A program made the translations under genes and the position numbers. A stretch of 64,000 nt of DNA from Streptomyces sp. NBC_00289 (lineage in GTDB: Bacteria > Actinomycetota > Actinomycetes > Streptomycetales > Streptomycetaceae): contig NZ_CP108046.1 in NCBI RefSeq assembly GCF_041435115.1, forward strand, positions 7,564,001 to 7,628,000, in the 5' to 3' direction. The notes below the pieces were generated by a model. That model was not told the DNA's origin, ran no database searches, and was given only the letters and a program-made list of their open reading frames with translations. How positions within the stretch are numbered: position 1 is the stretch's first letter; each line of letters starts with the position of its first letter. Shown piece after piece: positions 46,391-58,175 of this stretch.

Positions 46391-47454
46391 CCGCACGTTC
46401 TCCGCGGCTGACCCGGTTGCGCCGTACGGTGCCCGAGGGGCGCGCGGGCCGGGCCGTCGAGGCCCGCGGCGCCAGGCCGCGCCGCCGCGGCGCCCAGCCC
46501 AAGGTGGTCGCCCTCGGTGGCGGCATGGGTCTGTCGGCCTCGCTCGCCGCCCTGCGCCGGATCACCGGCGACCTCACCGCGGTGGTCACCGTGGCCGACG
46601 ACGGCGGCTCCAGCGGCCGCCTGCGCGACGAGCTCGGTGTGCTGCCGCCCGGCGACCTGCGCAAGGCCCTGGCCGCGCTGTGCGGCGACGACGACTGGGG
46701 CCAGACCTGGGCCCGCGTCATCCAGCACCGCTTCCAGTCCCAGGGCGACCTGCACGAGCACGCGGTCGGCAACCTGTTGATCGTCGCCCTCTGGGAGCAG
46801 CTCGGCGATCACGTCCAGGCCCTCGACCTGGTCGGCAAGCTCCTGGGCGCGCACGGGCGCGTGCTGCCCATGTCCGCCGTACCCCTTGAGCTCCAGGCCC
46901 TGGTCAAGGGGCACGACCCGGACCGGCCGGACGACGTGGACACCGTACGGGGGCAGGCGACCGTCGCCCTCACGCCCGGCGAGGTGCAGTCCGTGCACCT
47001 CGTGCCGCACGACCCGCCCGCCGTCCCCGAGGCCGTCGAGGCGGTCCTCGACGCCGACTGGGTGATCCTCGGGCCAGGCTCCTGGTTCTCCTCGGTCATC
47101 CCGCACCTGCTCGTGCCCGATCTCCTCGACGCGCTCACCCAGACGAAGGCGCGCCGGGTGCTCTCGCTGAACCTCGCCCCGCAGCCCGGAGAAACCGACG
47201 GCTTCTCTCCGCAGCGTCATTTGGAGGTTTTGGCACGACACGCCCCTAAACTCGCCCTGGACGTGGTGCTGGCCGACGAGGCCGCCGTGCCCGACCGCGA
47301 TGTACTCACCGAGGCCGCCAAGCGGCTCGGCGCCGCGGTCGAGCTGGCGCCGGTGGCCCGGCAGGACGGGAGCCCGAGGCATGACCCGGAGCTCCTTGCC
47401 GCCGCGTACGACCGTATTTTTCGGATGCATGGAAGGATCGGCCCATGGCGATGA
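46387..47454 (+). CDS. YvcK/CofD-like gluconeogenesis factor
   Basis: 355 residues; the ATG overlaps the rapZ stop by ATGA. After an Arg-rich N-terminus (about 35 residues) comes '[47 protein letters not shown]', then '[16 protein letters not shown]', '[26 protein letters not shown]' and '[25 protein letters not shown]'. YvcK proteins bind UDP-sugars and are needed for growth on gluconeogenic carbon and for cell-wall homeostasis. The rapZ-yvcK-whiA order is conserved in Gram-positive bacteria. The Arg/Gly N-terminal extension is longer than in Bacillus. Confidence 0.94.
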   Translation: MTARSPRLTRLRRTVPEGRAGRAVEARGARPRRRGAQPKVVALGGGMGLSASLAALRRITGDLTAVVTVADDGGSSGRLRDELGVLPPGDLRKALAALCGDDDWGQTWARVIQHRFQSQGDLHEHAVGNLLIVALWEQLGDHVQALDLVGKLLGAHGRVLPMSAVPLELQALVKGHDPDRPDDVDTVRGQATVALTPGEVQSVHLVPHDPPAVPEAVEAVLDADWVILGPGSWFSSVIPHLLVPDLLDALTQTKARRVLSLNLAPQPGETDGFSPQRHLEVLARHAPKLALDVVLADEAAVPDRDVLTEAAKRLGAAVELAPVARQDGSPRHDPELLAAAYDRIFRMHGRIGPWR

Positions 47455-48434
47455 CGGCAGCGGTGAAGGACGAGATCTCCCGGCTTCCCGTCACCCGGAC
47501 CTGCTGCAGGAAGGCGGAGGTCTCCGCCATTCTGCGGTTCGCCGGCGGCCTCCATCTGGTGAGCGGGCGCATTGTGATCGAGGCGGAGCTGGACACCGCG
47601 ATGGCGGCCCGCCGCCTCAAGCGGGACATCCTGGAGATCTTCGGCCACAGTTCCGAACTGATCGTGATGGCGCCCGGCGGACTGCGGCGCGGCTCGCGCT
47701 ACGTCGTGCGCGTCGTGGCCGGCGGCGACCAGCTGGCCCGCCAGACCGGCCTGGTCGACGGCCGCGGCCGCCCGATCCGGGGCCTGCCCCCGCAGGTGGT
47801 CTCGGGGGCCACCTGCGACGCCGAGGCGGCCTGGCGCGGGGCGTTCCTCGCACACGGCTCGCTCACCGAGCCCGGCCGCTCCTCGTCCCTCGAGGTGACC
47901 TGCCCGGGTCCGGAGGCCGCGCTCGCCCTGGTCGGGGCCGCCCGCCGGCTGTCGATCGCTGCGAAGGCCCGTGAGGTCCGCGGTGTGGACCGGGTCGTCG
48001 TCCGCGACGGCGACGCGATCGGCGCCCTGCTCACCCGTCTGGGAGCGCACGAGTCGGTGCTGGCCTGGGAGGAGCGCCGGATGCGCCGCGAGGTGCGCGC
48101 CACGGCGAACCGGCTCGCCAACTTCGACGACGCCAACCTGCGCCGCTCGGCGCGCGCGGCCGTCGCGGCGGGCGCCCGTGTCCAGCGGGCCCTGGAGATC
48201 CTCGCCGACGACGTCCCCGAGCACCTCGCCGCCGCGGGCCGGCTGCGGATGGAGCACAAGCAGGCCTCGCTGGAGGAGCTGGGCGCGCTCGCCGACCCGC
48301 CGCTGACCAAGGACGCCGTCGCCGGTCGTATCCGCCGTCTGCTCGCGATGGCGGACAAGCGCGCCTCGGATCTCGGCATCCCGAGCACGGAGTGCGGCAT
48401 CAGCGAGGAGCTGGCCGACAACCTCGTCGGCTGA
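47445..48434 (+). CDS. whiA: Sporulation regulator WhiA
   Basis: 329 residues. It overlaps yvcK by 10 bp (ATG at 47445; a second ATG at 47451 is possible). The N-terminal LAGLIDADG-like domain ('[56 protein letters not shown]') is joined to a C-terminal HTH ('[41 protein letters not shown]'). WhiA works with WhiB to activate genes for sporulation septation and arrest aerial growth in Streptomyces. It probably also has an internal promoter. The TGA falls in the first unit of a 9-bp tandem repeat. Confidence 0.97.
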   Translation: MAMTAAVKDEISRLPVTRTCCRKAEVSAILRFAGGLHLVSGRIVIEAELDTAMAARRLKRDILEIFGHSSELIVMAPGGLRRGSRYVVRVVAGGDQLARQTGLVDGRGRPIRGLPPQVVSGATCDAEAAWRGAFLAHGSLTEPGRSSSLEVTCPGPEAALALVGAARRLSIAAKAREVRGVDRVVVRDGDAIGALLTRLGAHESVLAWEERRMRREVRATANRLANFDDANLRRSARAAVAAGARVQRALEILADDVPEHLAAAGRLRMEHKQASLEELGALADPPLTKDAVAGRIRRLLAMADKRASDLGIPSTECGISEELADNLVG

Positions 48435-48565
48435 ACCGGCTGAACCGGCTGAACCGGCTGAACCGGCTGAACCGGCTGGACCGGCTGGACCGGCTGGACC
48501 GGCTGGACCGGCTGGACCCGCTGAACCCGCTGAATGAGCTGACCCCCCTGGACCCGCTGAAGCCG
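48431..48565 (+). repeat. 9-bp tandem repeat at the 3' end of whiA
   Basis: Five copies of CTGAACCGG (48431-48475), four of CTGGACCGG (48476-48511), then degenerate copies (CTGGACCCG, CTGAACCCG, CTGAATGAG and others) to about 48565. The whiA TGA is in unit 1. A +1 reading frame would encode Leu-Asn-Arg/Leu-Asp-Arg repeats without a plausible start. It occupies most of the first half of the 332-bp gap 48435-48766. Confidence 0.9.
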
Positions 48566-48633
48566 TCCGCGCCGTCCGAGTCGGCTCCAGGCCGCGCGGC
48601 CGATCGTGGTCACGTCAGATGATGATCCGTCAG

Positions 48634-48675
48634 AACGCCGGTGCACTAGTCCGATTGGGCGACGGCACCGGCGTT
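48634..48675 (+). terminator. Stem-loop terminator after the uvrC-rapZ-yvcK-whiA operon
   Basis: AACGCCGGTGC (48634-48644) pairs perfectly with GCACCGGCGTT (48665-48675) across a 20-nt loop, followed by T and CCC. It is the only strong dyad between whiA and the carboxypeptidase gene. Confidence 0.7.
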
Positions 48676-48766
48676 TCCCTGTTCCTGAGGCACCCTTGAC
48701 TCGATCATGAACTGTCATGAGCCTGGCAGAGTTCGCTGCTGTGGCGAACCCACGCAAGGGGGGTTC

Positions 48767-51724
48767 ATGAGACGAAGAGCGAGATCGATCCTCGCCGTCG
48801 GCGCACTCCTGATCGGCGGAGCGGCCTTCGCGCCCATCGCCCAGGCACAACCGCAGGGCGCACCCGGGACGTCCGACGCGGACGAGGTCAAGGTCTTCCG
48901 CGCCGACGTCACCAAGCAGCAGGTACCCCTGCTGCTGGCCACCGGGCAGGACGGTCACGAACTCGGCGAGCAGGTGCCCGAGAAGGGCAGGGCCACCGTC
49001 GAGGTCTACCTCACCGACAAGCAGGCAGGGAAGCTCGAGAAGCAGGGTGTCGATCTCACCGAGCACACCTTCTCCGCCAAGGCCGAGGCACGCGTCGGAG
49101 CCGCCGCGGAGGGCGTGTTCCGCCCGTACAGCGGCAGTGGCGGGCTGAAGGAGGAGATCGTCGCGACCGGGCAGGCGAACCCGGGGCTCACCAAGGTCGT
49201 CTCCATCGGCAAGACGGTCGGCGGCCAGGACATCCTCGCGCTCAAACTGACCAAGGGCGCGAAGAAGTCCAAGGACGGCTCCAAGCCCTCCGTGCTGTAC
49301 ATGTCCAACCAGCACGCGCGCGAGTGGATCACGCCGGAGATGACCCGCCGGCTGATGCACTACTACCTGGACAACTACAAGAAGGACAAGCGCGTCAGGA
49401 AACTCGTCGACTCCACCGAGCTGTGGTTCGTCCTGTCGGCCAACCCCGACGGTTACGACTACACCTTCCAGGACTCCGACAACCGCCTGTGGCGCAAGAA
49501 CCTTCGGGACGTCAACGCCGACGGTGTCATCTCCACCGGTGACGGCGTCGACCTCAACCGCAACTTCGCCTACAAGTGGGGCTACGACGACGAGGGTTCG
49601 TCGCCCAACCCCACCAGCCAGACCTACCGCGGTGCCGCGCCGGGCTCGGAACCCGAGACCAAGGCGCTCGACGCCTTCGAGAAGCGGATCGGGTTCAGGT
49701 ACGCCATCAACTACCACTCCGCCGCCGAACTCCTCCTCTACGGGGTCGGCTGGCAGGTGGCCACACCCACTCCGGACGACGTCGCCTACGAGGCGCTCGC
49801 CGGCACGCCCGACAACTCCGCGATCCCCGGCTACCACCCGCAGGTCTCCTCGGAGCTGTACACGACCAACGGCGAGGCCGACGGCCACGCGGCGAACGTC
49901 AACGGCATGTCGATGTTCACCCCCGAGATGTCCACCTGCCAGACGGCCTCGGCCGTGGATCCGGGCGACGCCTGGAACGCGGCCGACTGCCAGTCGATCT
50001 TCACCTTCCCGGACGACGAGAAGCTGATCCAGGACGAGTTCGCGAAGAACATCCCCTTCGCGCTCTCCGTCGCCGAGACCGCCACCCACCCGGACAAGCC
50101 GTCCTCCTCGGTCGGCATCGACGCGGCCGACTTCACCCCGGCCACGTTCGCGGCCTCGTACTCCCGCGGCGCAGACCAGGAGGTCTCCGTAGTCGTGCGG
50201 AAGGCGGTGCGCGACAAGAAGCTCAGGTACCGCGTCAACGGCCATCGCGCCAAGGACGTGCCGCTCCGGGCGTGGAAGGGCGGCGAGACGTACGGCGGTG
50301 ACGACAACCTCTACTTCGACGAGTACCGGGCCAAGGTCAAGGACGGCGATCCGGGCGACAAGGTCGAGGTGTGGTTCACCGGCGGCACGAAGAACAAGAG
50401 GGCGGTCTCCAGCCGGCACTTCACGTACACCGTGGCCGAGCGGCCGCGCGCGGACACGCTCGTGGTCGCCGAGGAGGGCGCGGCCGCCACGCAGGCGCAG
50501 AAGTACGTCGACGCGCTGAAGGCGGCCGGCCGCAAGGCGATCGTCTGGGACGTCGCGACGCAGGGCGCGCCGGACGCGCTCGGCGTGCTGGACCACTTCG
50601 GCACGGTCGTCCACTACACCGGCGCTAGCGTTCCCGGTGTCGCCACCCAGCTCCAGCTGCGCGCCTTCCTCAACGAGGGCGGCAAGCTGATCGAGGCGGG
50701 CGAGCAGGCAGGCGGCAACGTCGACCTCGGTGACGGCACCCTGTCGAACGACTTCAGCCAGTACTACCTGGGCGCCTACTCGCGTACGTCGACACCCGGG
50801 GCCACCGGCTTCACCGGCTCCGGCCCTCTCGCCGGCCTCACGGCCCCGCTCGGCGCCGCGACCGGCAACCCGCTCGAACGGGCCGGCACCTACGGCGTGA
50901 CCTCGGACGAGCTGCCGGCCGCCACGTACCCGCAGTTCGCCAGCGCGGGCGCGGGCCAGTTCGCCGGAACCGTCAACCCGTACGGACCCTACGCGGGCTC
51001 GTCCATGGCGGCCGCCGTGCACACGGACGACGCGTACAAGCGGCTCACCCGGACCGTCGACCTGACCGGCGTCGGCGCGGCGGACACGCCCACCCTGCGC
51101 GCACAGCTGCTGTGGGACACCGAGCCCGGCTACGACAACGTCGTGGTCGAGGCGCACACCACCGGGGCCGACGACTGGACGACCCTCCCGGAGACCGGCG
51201 GTGCCACCAGCACCACCGTGCCCGCGGAGTGCGAGGGCGGCTTCTACGTCGGCGAGCACCCCTGGCTCAAGCACTACCTGACGGTCGCGTCGGGCGGCTG
51301 CACCGCGACCGGCACCTCCGGTGCGTGGAACAGCCTCACCGGCGCCTCCAGCGGCTGGCAGCAGGTGAACTTCGACCTGAGCGCCTACGCGGGCAAGTCC
51401 GTCGAGGTGTCGATCAGCTACGTCACCGACCCGGGCTCCGGCGGTCACGGCGTCCTCGCCGACGACACCTCGCTCGTCGTGGGCGGCACGGCCACCGGGG
51501 CCGAGGGCTTCGAGAGCTCCCTGGGCGCCTGGAGTGTGGCCGGACCGCCCGCGGGCAGCCCGGCCGTCCTCAAGGACTGGACGCGCACCGGGACGCTGTT
51601 CCAGACATATGGAGCGGTCACCACCGACGACACCGTGCTGCTGGGTTTCGGCCTGGAACACGTCACCGCGGCGGCCGACCGGACCGCGCTGATCAAGAAG
51701 GCCCTCGCGGCGCTGAAAGGATGA
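48767..51724 (+). CDS. Secreted M14 zinc carboxypeptidase
   Basis: 985 residues. Signal peptide 1-29 (MRRRARSILAVGALLIGGAA ending AQA). A propeptide-like segment (about 30-125) is followed by the M14 domain: zinc ligands His183 and Glu186 ('SNQHAREWITPEM') and His317 ('INYHSAAEL'), and catalytic Glu387 ('MFTPEMST'). The domain has 'ANPDGYDYTFQDSDNRLWRKNLRD' typical of this family. The large C-terminal half (about 440-985) has beta-rich repeats and 'GGHGVLADDTSLVVGGTATG', resembling immune-inhibitor-type accessory domains. It should trim C-terminal residues from extracellular peptides. Monocistronic, with terminators on both sides. Confidence 0.93.
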   Translation: MRRRARSILAVGALLIGGAAFAPIAQAQPQGAPGTSDADEVKVFRADVTKQQVPLLLATGQDGHELGEQVPEKGRATVEVYLTDKQAGKLEKQGVDLTEHTFSAKAEARVGAAAEGVFRPYSGSGGLKEEIVATGQANPGLTKVVSIGKTVGGQDILALKLTKGAKKSKDGSKPSVLYMSNQHAREWITPEMTRRLMHYYLDNYKKDKRVRKLVDSTELWFVLSANPDGYDYTFQDSDNRLWRKNLRDVNADGVISTGDGVDLNRNFAYKWGYDDEGSSPNPTSQTYRGAAPGSEPETKALDAFEKRIGFRYAINYHSAAELLLYGVGWQVATPTPDDVAYEALAGTPDNSAIPGYHPQVSSELYTTNGEADGHAANVNGMSMFTPEMSTCQTASAVDPGDAWNAADCQSIFTFPDDEKLIQDEFAKNIPFALSVAETATHPDKPSSSVGIDAADFTPATFAASYSRGADQEVSVVVRKAVRDKKLRYRVNGHRAKDVPLRAWKGGETYGGDDNLYFDEYRAKVKDGDPGDKVEVWFTGGTKNKRAVSSRHFTYTVAERPRADTLVVAEEGAAATQAQKYVDALKAAGRKAIVWDVATQGAPDALGVLDHFGTVVHYTGASVPGVATQLQLRAFLNEGGKLIEAGEQAGGNVDLGDGTLSNDFSQYYLGAYSRTSTPGATGFTGSGPLAGLTAPLGAATGNPLERAGTYGVTSDELPAATYPQFASAGAGQFAGTVNPYGPYAGSSMAAAVHTDDAYKRLTRTVDLTGVGAADTPTLRAQLLWDTEPGYDNVVVEAHTTGADDWTTLPETGGATSTTVPAECEGGFYVGEHPWLKHYLTVASGGCTATGTSGAWNSLTGASSGWQQVNFDLSAYAGKSVEVSISYVTDPGSGGHGVLADDTSLVVGGTATGAEGFESSLGAWSVAGPPAGSPAVLKDWTRTGTLFQTYGAVTTDDTVLLGFGLEHVTAAADRTALIKKALAALKG

Positions 51725-51786
51725 TCCAGCTGGTCAACAGGCGCTGATCTTCCGTCGTCACATCGGGTGATCGGTTCTTCCGACCC

Positions 51787-51824
51787 GGGCGGTCCGTACC
51801 CCTACTGGCGGGTACGGACCGCCC
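51787..51824 (+). terminator. Stem-loop terminator after the M14 carboxypeptidase gene
   Basis: GGGCGGTCCGTACCC (51787-51801), 8-nt loop, GGGTACGGACCGCCC (51810-51824): a perfect 15-bp stem without a U-tract, 63 bp after the stop codon. Confidence 0.85.
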
Positions 51825-51874
51825 TGCCGTGTATGGGCCATCTCGATGTCACCTCGGCGGCGTCAGGGAGGTAG

Positions 51875-52960
<1,086 letters not shown>

Positions 52961-52990
52961 CCGACAGAGCAGGCACCTCGATGTGAGTGC

Positions 52991-53028
52991 AGGGCTCGGG
53001 CCGCGCGACGACGCGCTGCCCGAGCCCT
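52991..53028 (+). terminator. Stem-loop between gap and pgk, probable attenuator
   Basis: AGGGCTCGGGC (52991-53001) pairs with GCCCGAGCCCT (53018-53028) over a 16-nt GC-rich loop. It may partly terminate gap transcripts or stabilise gap mRNA 3' ends, allowing gap to be expressed above pgk and tpiA. Confidence 0.65.
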
Positions 53029-53095
53029 GACGCACGTACGGATCAGGCCCTCTCACGATCACGAGCATCACGAGCCCTCCCCAGGAGTTCCCCCA

Positions 53096-54307
53096 ATGAA
53101 GACGATCGACGAACTTCTCGCCGAAGGCGTCGCAGGCAAGCGGGTCTTCGTCCGCGCCGACCTCAACGTGCCGCTGGACGGGACCACCATCACCGACGAC
53201 GGCCGTATCCGCGCCGTCCTGCCCACCGTGAAGGCCCTCGCGGAGGCGGGCGCGCGCGTGGTCGTCGCCTCGCACCTCGGCCGCCCCAAGGGCGCCCCGG
53301 ACCCCGCCTTCTCGCTCGGCCCGGCCGCCGCCCGCCTCGGTGAACTCCTCGGCGCCGACGTGGCGTTCGCGACCGACACGGTCGGCGAGTCCGCCACGTC
53401 CACGGTCGCGGGCCTCGCCGACGGCCAGGTCGCCGTCATCGAGAACCTGCGCTTCAACGCCGGGGAGACGTCCAAGGACGACGCCGAACGCGGCGCCTTC
53501 GCCGACCAGCTGGCACAGCTCGCCGACCTGTACGTGGGCGACGGCTTCGGCGCCGTGCACCGCAAGCACGCCTCGGTCTTCGACCTCCCGGCCCGTCTGC
53601 CGCACACCGCCGGCTACCTCATCGCCACCGAGGTCGCCGTCCTGAAGAAGCTCACCGAGGACGTCAAGCGGCCCTACGTCGTCGCCCTCGGCGGTTCCAA
53701 GGTCTCCGACAAGCTCGCCGTCATCGACCAGTTGCTCGGCAAGGCGGACCGCCTCCTCATCGGCGGCGGCATGGTCTTCACCTTCCTCAAGGCCAAGGGG
53801 TACGAGGTCGGCGCGTCCCTGCTCCAGGAGGACCAGATCCCGGTCGTCCAGGAGTACATCGAGCGGGCCGAGAAGAACGGCGTCGAGCTGGTCCTTCCCG
53901 TCGACGTGCTGACCTCCACCGGGTTCCCGGACCTGAAGACCAAGGCGCCTTCGAACCCCCACACCGTCGCCGCGGACGCCATCCCCGCCGACCAGCTGGG
54001 CCTGGACATCGGTCCGGAGACCCGCAAGCTGTACGCCTCGAAGCTCGCCGACGCCGCCACCGTCTTCTGGAACGGCCCCATGGGCGTCTTCGAACACCCC
54101 GACTACGCCGAGGGCACCAAGGCGGTCGCCCAGGCTCTTCTCGACTCCCCGGCCTTCACGGTCGTCGGCGGCGGCGACTCCGCCGCGGCCGTCCGCATCC
54201 TGGGATTCGACGAGACGGCATTCGGCCACATCTCGACCGGCGGCGGCGCCTCCCTCGAATACCTCGAGGGCAAGACGCTCCCCGGTCTCGCCGCACTGGA
54301 GGACTGA
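53096..54307 (+). CDS. pgk: Phosphoglycerate kinase
   Basis: 403 residues. N-domain substrate region 'VFVRADLNVPLDGTTITDDGRI' and 'VVVASHLGRPKGAPDPAFSL', 'AVIENLRFNAGETSKDDAERGAFADQLAQLADLYVGDGFGAVHRKHAS', nucleotide-binding 'PYVVALGGSKVSDKLAVI' and 'TVVGGGDSAAAV' are intact. It transfers phosphate from 1,3-bisphosphoglycerate to ADP. GGAG lies upstream of the ATG (cccaggagttcccccaATG). It is followed 6 bp later by tpiA, so the two are co-translated. Confidence 0.97.
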   Translation: MKTIDELLAEGVAGKRVFVRADLNVPLDGTTITDDGRIRAVLPTVKALAEAGARVVVASHLGRPKGAPDPAFSLGPAAARLGELLGADVAFATDTVGESATSTVAGLADGQVAVIENLRFNAGETSKDDAERGAFADQLAQLADLYVGDGFGAVHRKHASVFDLPARLPHTAGYLIATEVAVLKKLTEDVKRPYVVALGGSKVSDKLAVIDQLLGKADRLLIGGGMVFTFLKAKGYEVGASLLQEDQIPVVQEYIERAEKNGVELVLPVDVLTSTGFPDLKTKAPSNPHTVAADAIPADQLGLDIGPETRKLYASKLADAATVFWNGPMGVFEHPDYAEGTKAVAQALLDSPAFTVVGGGDSAAAVRILGFDETAFGHISTGGGASLEYLEGKTLPGLAALED

Positions 54308-54313
54308 CCCCGC

Positions 54314-55090
<777 letters not shown>

Positions 55091-55136
55091 GTCGATCAGC
55101 GAGTAGGCGGTAGCGACGATCCGTCGTACTCTTACG

Positions 55137-55164
55137 GGGGCATGGTGGCAAGCCACCGTGCCCC
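55137..55164 (+). terminator. Stem-loop after tpiA
   Basis: GGGGCATGGTGGC (55137-55149), AA, GCCACCGTGCCCC (55152-55164). The stem is about 12 bp with one G-U pair and a CAAG tetraloop. It lies between tpiA and secG and may terminate or attenuate; secG could also use a promoter with TACTCT (55127-55132). Confidence 0.6.
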
Positions 55165-55200
55165 TGTCGTCCATCCGAATCCGAGGAAGTTGGTCCAGCC

Positions 55201-55437
55201 GTGGTTCTGGGGTTCTCGATCGCCCTGATCGTCTTCAGCCTGCTGATGATGCTGCTGGTGCTGATGCACAAGGGAAAGGGCGGCGGCCTCTCCGACATGT
55301 TCGGTGGCGGTATGCAGTCGTCCGTCGGCGGCTCCTCGGTCGCCGAGCGCAACCTGGACCGCATCACCGTGGTGATCGGTCTGCTGTGGTTCGCGTGCAT
55401 CGTCGTACTCGGCATCCTGATGAAGACGAACAACTGA
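55201..55437 (+). CDS. secG: Preprotein translocase subunit SecG
   Basis: 78 residues from a GTG. Two membrane helices: 'LGFSIALIVFSLLMMLLVLMHKG' and 'RITVVIGLLWFACIVVLGILMKT', separated by the conserved Gly/Ser-rich cytoplasmic loop 'KGGGLSDMFGGGMQSSVGGSSVAERNLDR'. It assists SecYE during protein export. Its place after tpiA is conserved in actinobacteria. Confidence 0.95.
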   Translation: MVLGFSIALIVFSLLMMLLVLMHKGKGGGLSDMFGGGMQSSVGGSSVAERNLDRITVVIGLLWFACIVVLGILMKTNN

Positions 55438-55576
55438 TCAGCGGCTGACACAGCACACCACGCACGCACATCACACACGTACATTCCGCACGTAAGGCCC
55501 CATGTTCGGTACGCGCAGCTGAGCGCGGCCTATCATGGGGCTTGCGTCTAGGTGTAGGGGCCTGTAACTCCAACCA

Positions 55577-55605
55577 CTGGACGCGCGTTGGGCCTTACGT
55601 AGACT
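55577..55605 (+). promoter_or_regulatory. Candidate housekeeping-type promoter of rbpA
   Basis: CTGGAC (55577-55582) and TAGACT (55600-55605) are separated by 17 bp, a reasonable HrdB-type promoter. It is followed by an inverted repeat CGAAGCGA/TCGCTTCG (55619-55626, 55636-55643) in the leader, which ends 28 bp before the rbpA GTG. The hairpin could affect mRNA stability. Confidence 0.5.
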
Positions 55606-55671
55606 GAGGCGCTCGCAACGAAGCGACACGCCGACTCGCTTCGCGGCACCATCACGCAGGGAGTTACGACC

Positions 55672-56007
55672 GTGGCAAGTGGCAACGCGATCCGAGGTAG
55701 CCGGGTCGGGGCGGGGCCGATGGGCGAGGCCGAGCGCGGCGAGTCCGCGCCGCGTCTGCGCATCTCCTTCTGGTGCTCCAACGGGCACGAGACGCAGCCC
55801 AGCTTCGCCAGCGACGCGCAGGTCCCCGACACCTGGGACTGCCCGCGCTGCGGCTTCCCCGCCGGACAGGACCGGGACAACCCGCCGGACCCGCCGCGTA
55901 CCGAGCCGTACAAGACGCACCTCGCGTATGTGCGGGAGCGGCGCAGCGACGCGGACGGCGAGGCGATCCTCGCCGAGGCGCTCGCCAAACTGCGGGGCGA
56001 GATCTAG
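55672..56007 (+). CDS. rbpA: RNA polymerase-binding protein RbpA family
   Basis: 111 residues from a GTG with GGGAG 8 nt upstream. N-terminal 'NAIRGSRVGAGPMGE' matches the basal segment that contacts the promoter. The core 'FWCSNGHETQPSFASDAQVPDTWDCPRCGFPAG' carries Cys-x3-His and Cys-x2-Cys, the zinc-type ligands of streptomycete members. The C-terminal sigma-interaction helix is 'RTEPYKTHLAYVRERRSDADGEAILAEALAKLR'. RbpA binds RNA polymerase with group 1/2 sigma factors and stabilises open complexes. Streptomyces often has two RbpA paralogues; which one this is cannot be decided here. Confidence 0.92.
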   Translation: MASGNAIRGSRVGAGPMGEAERGESAPRLRISFWCSNGHETQPSFASDAQVPDTWDCPRCGFPAGQDRDNPPDPPRTEPYKTHLAYVRERRSDADGEAILAEALAKLRGEI

Positions 56008-56017
56008 GAGTCGAGAA

Positions 56018-56047
56018 CCGGCCGGACACCCAGGGGTGCCTGGCCGG
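56018..56047 (+). terminator. Stem-loop terminator after rbpA
   Basis: CCGGCC (56018-56023) pairs with GGCCGG (56042-56047), extended inward by GG-ACACC against GGTGC-CT with one mismatch. It starts 11 bp after the rbpA stop. Confidence 0.7.
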
Positions 56048-56413
56048 ACCTGTTTCCCGCGCGCCGGCGACCGCCCGCCGGGTTCTCCGCGCGCTCGCGT
56101 ACCCGTGCACCCGCGCGAAGACGCGATGCGGCTGTGCGCGTCGCCGCTGCCTTCAGGCGCGCCGTTGGCTCGCCGTGTACGGCCGTGACGCCCTTTCCCA
56201 GCCACGCGGTTCACCGGCGTACGAGTCGATGCCGCCGCCGGTCTTCCTGCCCTTCGGACCCGTCGGCACCGCGTTGATACCGGCGCTTCAGGTGGACGTA
56301 CCTGTTGTTGGACCGTACGACCACCCGACGCGGGATCGCGCCTCGTCCTGATCAATTAGGTTGGGATCGGCAGCGGGGCGCAGCACATGCCAGGAAGAAG
56401 GCTGAAGTCCGAG
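56048..56413. other. About 365-bp gene-free stretch upstream of pgi
   Basis: No ORF with a plausible family or start is visible. TAGGTT at 56357-56362 may be the pgi -10. The rest is GC-rich without repeats longer than 8 bp that I could see. It might be the remains of a gene lost from this position. Confidence 0.5.
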
Positions 56414-58069
56414 ATGAACGCAGACGGCCGTAGCAGGCTCAACCAGACGCCCGAGTGGACCGCTCTGGCCAGGCACCGTGAGGAACTGGGCGAGGTGCGG
56501 TTGCGGGAGCTGTTCGCCGCCGAGCCGGGCCGTGGCTCCGGGTACACGCTCCGCGTCGGTGACCTGCACGTCGACTACTCCAAGCAGCTCGTCACCGACG
56601 AAACCCTGCGGCTGCTGCGCGAGCTGGCCGCCGCCACCGGCGTCTTCGCCCTCCGGGACGCCATGTTCCGTGGCGAGAAGATCAACACGACCGAGGACCG
56701 CGCCGTGCTCCACACCGCGCTGCGGGCCCCGCGGGACGCCGTGGTCGAGGTCGACGGGGAGAACGTGGTGCCGGGCGTGCACGCCGTTCTCGACAAGATG
56801 GCCGACTTCGCTGAGCGCGTCCGCTCCGGCGCCTGGACCGGGCACACCGGCAGGCGCATCAAGAACGTCGTCAACATCGGTATCGGCGGCTCCGACCTCG
56901 GCCCCGCGATGGCGTACGAGGCGTTGCGCAGCTTCACCGACCGCGACCTCACCGTCCGCTTCGTGTCGAACGTGGACGGCGCCGACCTGCACGAGGCGAC
57001 CCGCGACCTGGACCCGGCCGAGACGCTGTTCGTCATCGCCTCCAAGACCTTCACCACGATCGAGACGATCACCAACGCCACCTCGGCCCGCGACTGGCTG
57101 CTCACCGGGCTGAAGGCCGGTCAGGAGGCCGTGGCACAGCACTTCGTGGCGCTGTCGACGAACGCCGAGAAGGTGAGCGGCTTCGGCATCGACACGGCCA
57201 ACATGTTCGAGTTCTGGGACTGGGTCGGCGGCCGCTACTCCTACGACTCGGCCATCGGACTGTCCCTGATGATCGCCATCGGCCCGGACCGCTTCCGGGA
57301 GATGCTCGACGGCTTCCACCTCGTCGACGAGCACTTCCGGACCGCGCCCGCCGAGTCCAACGTGCCGCTGCTGCTGGGCCTGTTGGGCATCTGGTACGGC
57401 AACTTCCACGACGCCCAGTCGCACGCCGTCCTCCCCTACAGCCACTACCTGTCCAAGTTCACGGCGTATCTGCAGCAGCTCGACATGGAGTCCAACGGCA
57501 AGTACGTCGGCCGTGACGGCCAGGAGGTCGACTGGCAGACGGGACCGGTGGTGTGGGGCACGCCGGGGACGAACGGCCAGCACGCCTACTACCAGCTCAT
57601 CCACCAGGGCACGAAGCTGATCCCGGCGGACTTCATCGGCTTCGCCGAGCCGGTGGCCGAACTCGCCGAGGAACTCCGGGCCCAGCACGACCTGTTGATG
57701 GCGAACTTCTTCGCGCAGACCCAGGCACTGGCCTTCGGCAAGACCCCGGCCGAGGTGCGCGCCGAGGGGGTGCCGGAGGAACTGGTGCCGCACAAGACCT
57801 TCCGGGGCAACCACCCCACGACCACGATCCTCGCCCGTGAACTGACCCCGTCGGTGCTGGGCCAGCTGGTCGCGCTGTACGAGCACAAGGTGTTCGTCCA
57901 GGGCGCGGTGTGGAACATCGACTCGTTCGACCAGTGGGGCGTGGAGCTCGGCAAGGTCCTCGCCAAGCGCATCGAGCCCGCACTCACCGAAGGCGCCGAC
58001 GTGCCGGGCCTGGACACGTCCACGAAGGCTCTGGTCGCCGCCTACCGGGAGCTGCGCGGCAGGCAGTGA
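56414..58069 (+). CDS. pgi: Glucose-6-phosphate isomerase
   Basis: 551 residues from the ATG at 56414 ([15 protein letters not shown]); an in-frame ATG 27 bp earlier is possible, and neither has a strong SD. Signatures '[18 protein letters not shown]', '[17 protein letters not shown]', '[15 protein letters not shown]', '[48 protein letters not shown]' with the catalytic Glu and His, and '[10 protein letters not shown]' with the catalytic Lys are all present. It interconverts glucose 6-phosphate and fructose 6-phosphate. It closes the glycolytic block but has its own promoter region. Confidence 0.97.
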   Translation: MNADGRSRLNQTPEWTALARHREELGEVRLRELFAAEPGRGSGYTLRVGDLHVDYSKQLVTDETLRLLRELAAATGVFALRDAMFRGEKINTTEDRAVLHTALRAPRDAVVEVDGENVVPGVHAVLDKMADFAERVRSGAWTGHTGRRIKNVVNIGIGGSDLGPAMAYEALRSFTDRDLTVRFVSNVDGADLHEATRDLDPAETLFVIASKTFTTIETITNATSARDWLLTGLKAGQEAVAQHFVALSTNAEKVSGFGIDTANMFEFWDWVGGRYSYDSAIGLSLMIAIGPDRFREMLDGFHLVDEHFRTAPAESNVPLLLGLLGIWYGNFHDAQSHAVLPYSHYLSKFTAYLQQLDMESNGKYVGRDGQEVDWQTGPVVWGTPGTNGQHAYYQLIHQGTKLIPADFIGFAEPVAELAEELRAQHDLLMANFFAQTQALAFGKTPAEVRAEGVPEELVPHKTFRGNHPTTTILARELTPSVLGQLVALYEHKVFVQGAVWNIDSFDQWGVELGKVLAKRIEPALTEGADVPGLDTSTKALVAAYRELRGRQ

Positions 58070-58175
58070 CCGCGGCCGTTGAGCGCGCGGCGTGCGAGTC
58101 GAAGCCGCGGGCGGCGTGCCCCGCTGATCCCGCGGACGTCTCCCGCAGTGACGGCCGCGGACCGGCGGCCTCAGG

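Noticed and set aside
48392..48622. Plus-strand open frame encoding Leu-Asn-Arg / Leu-Asp-Arg repeats over the whiA 3' repeat
   Set aside because: It begins inside whiA in another frame, has no SD, and the peptide is a by-product of the 9-bp repeat.
56110..56380. Possible small gene upstream of pgi
   Set aside because: No start with SD and no conserved motif in any frame; treated as gene-free.
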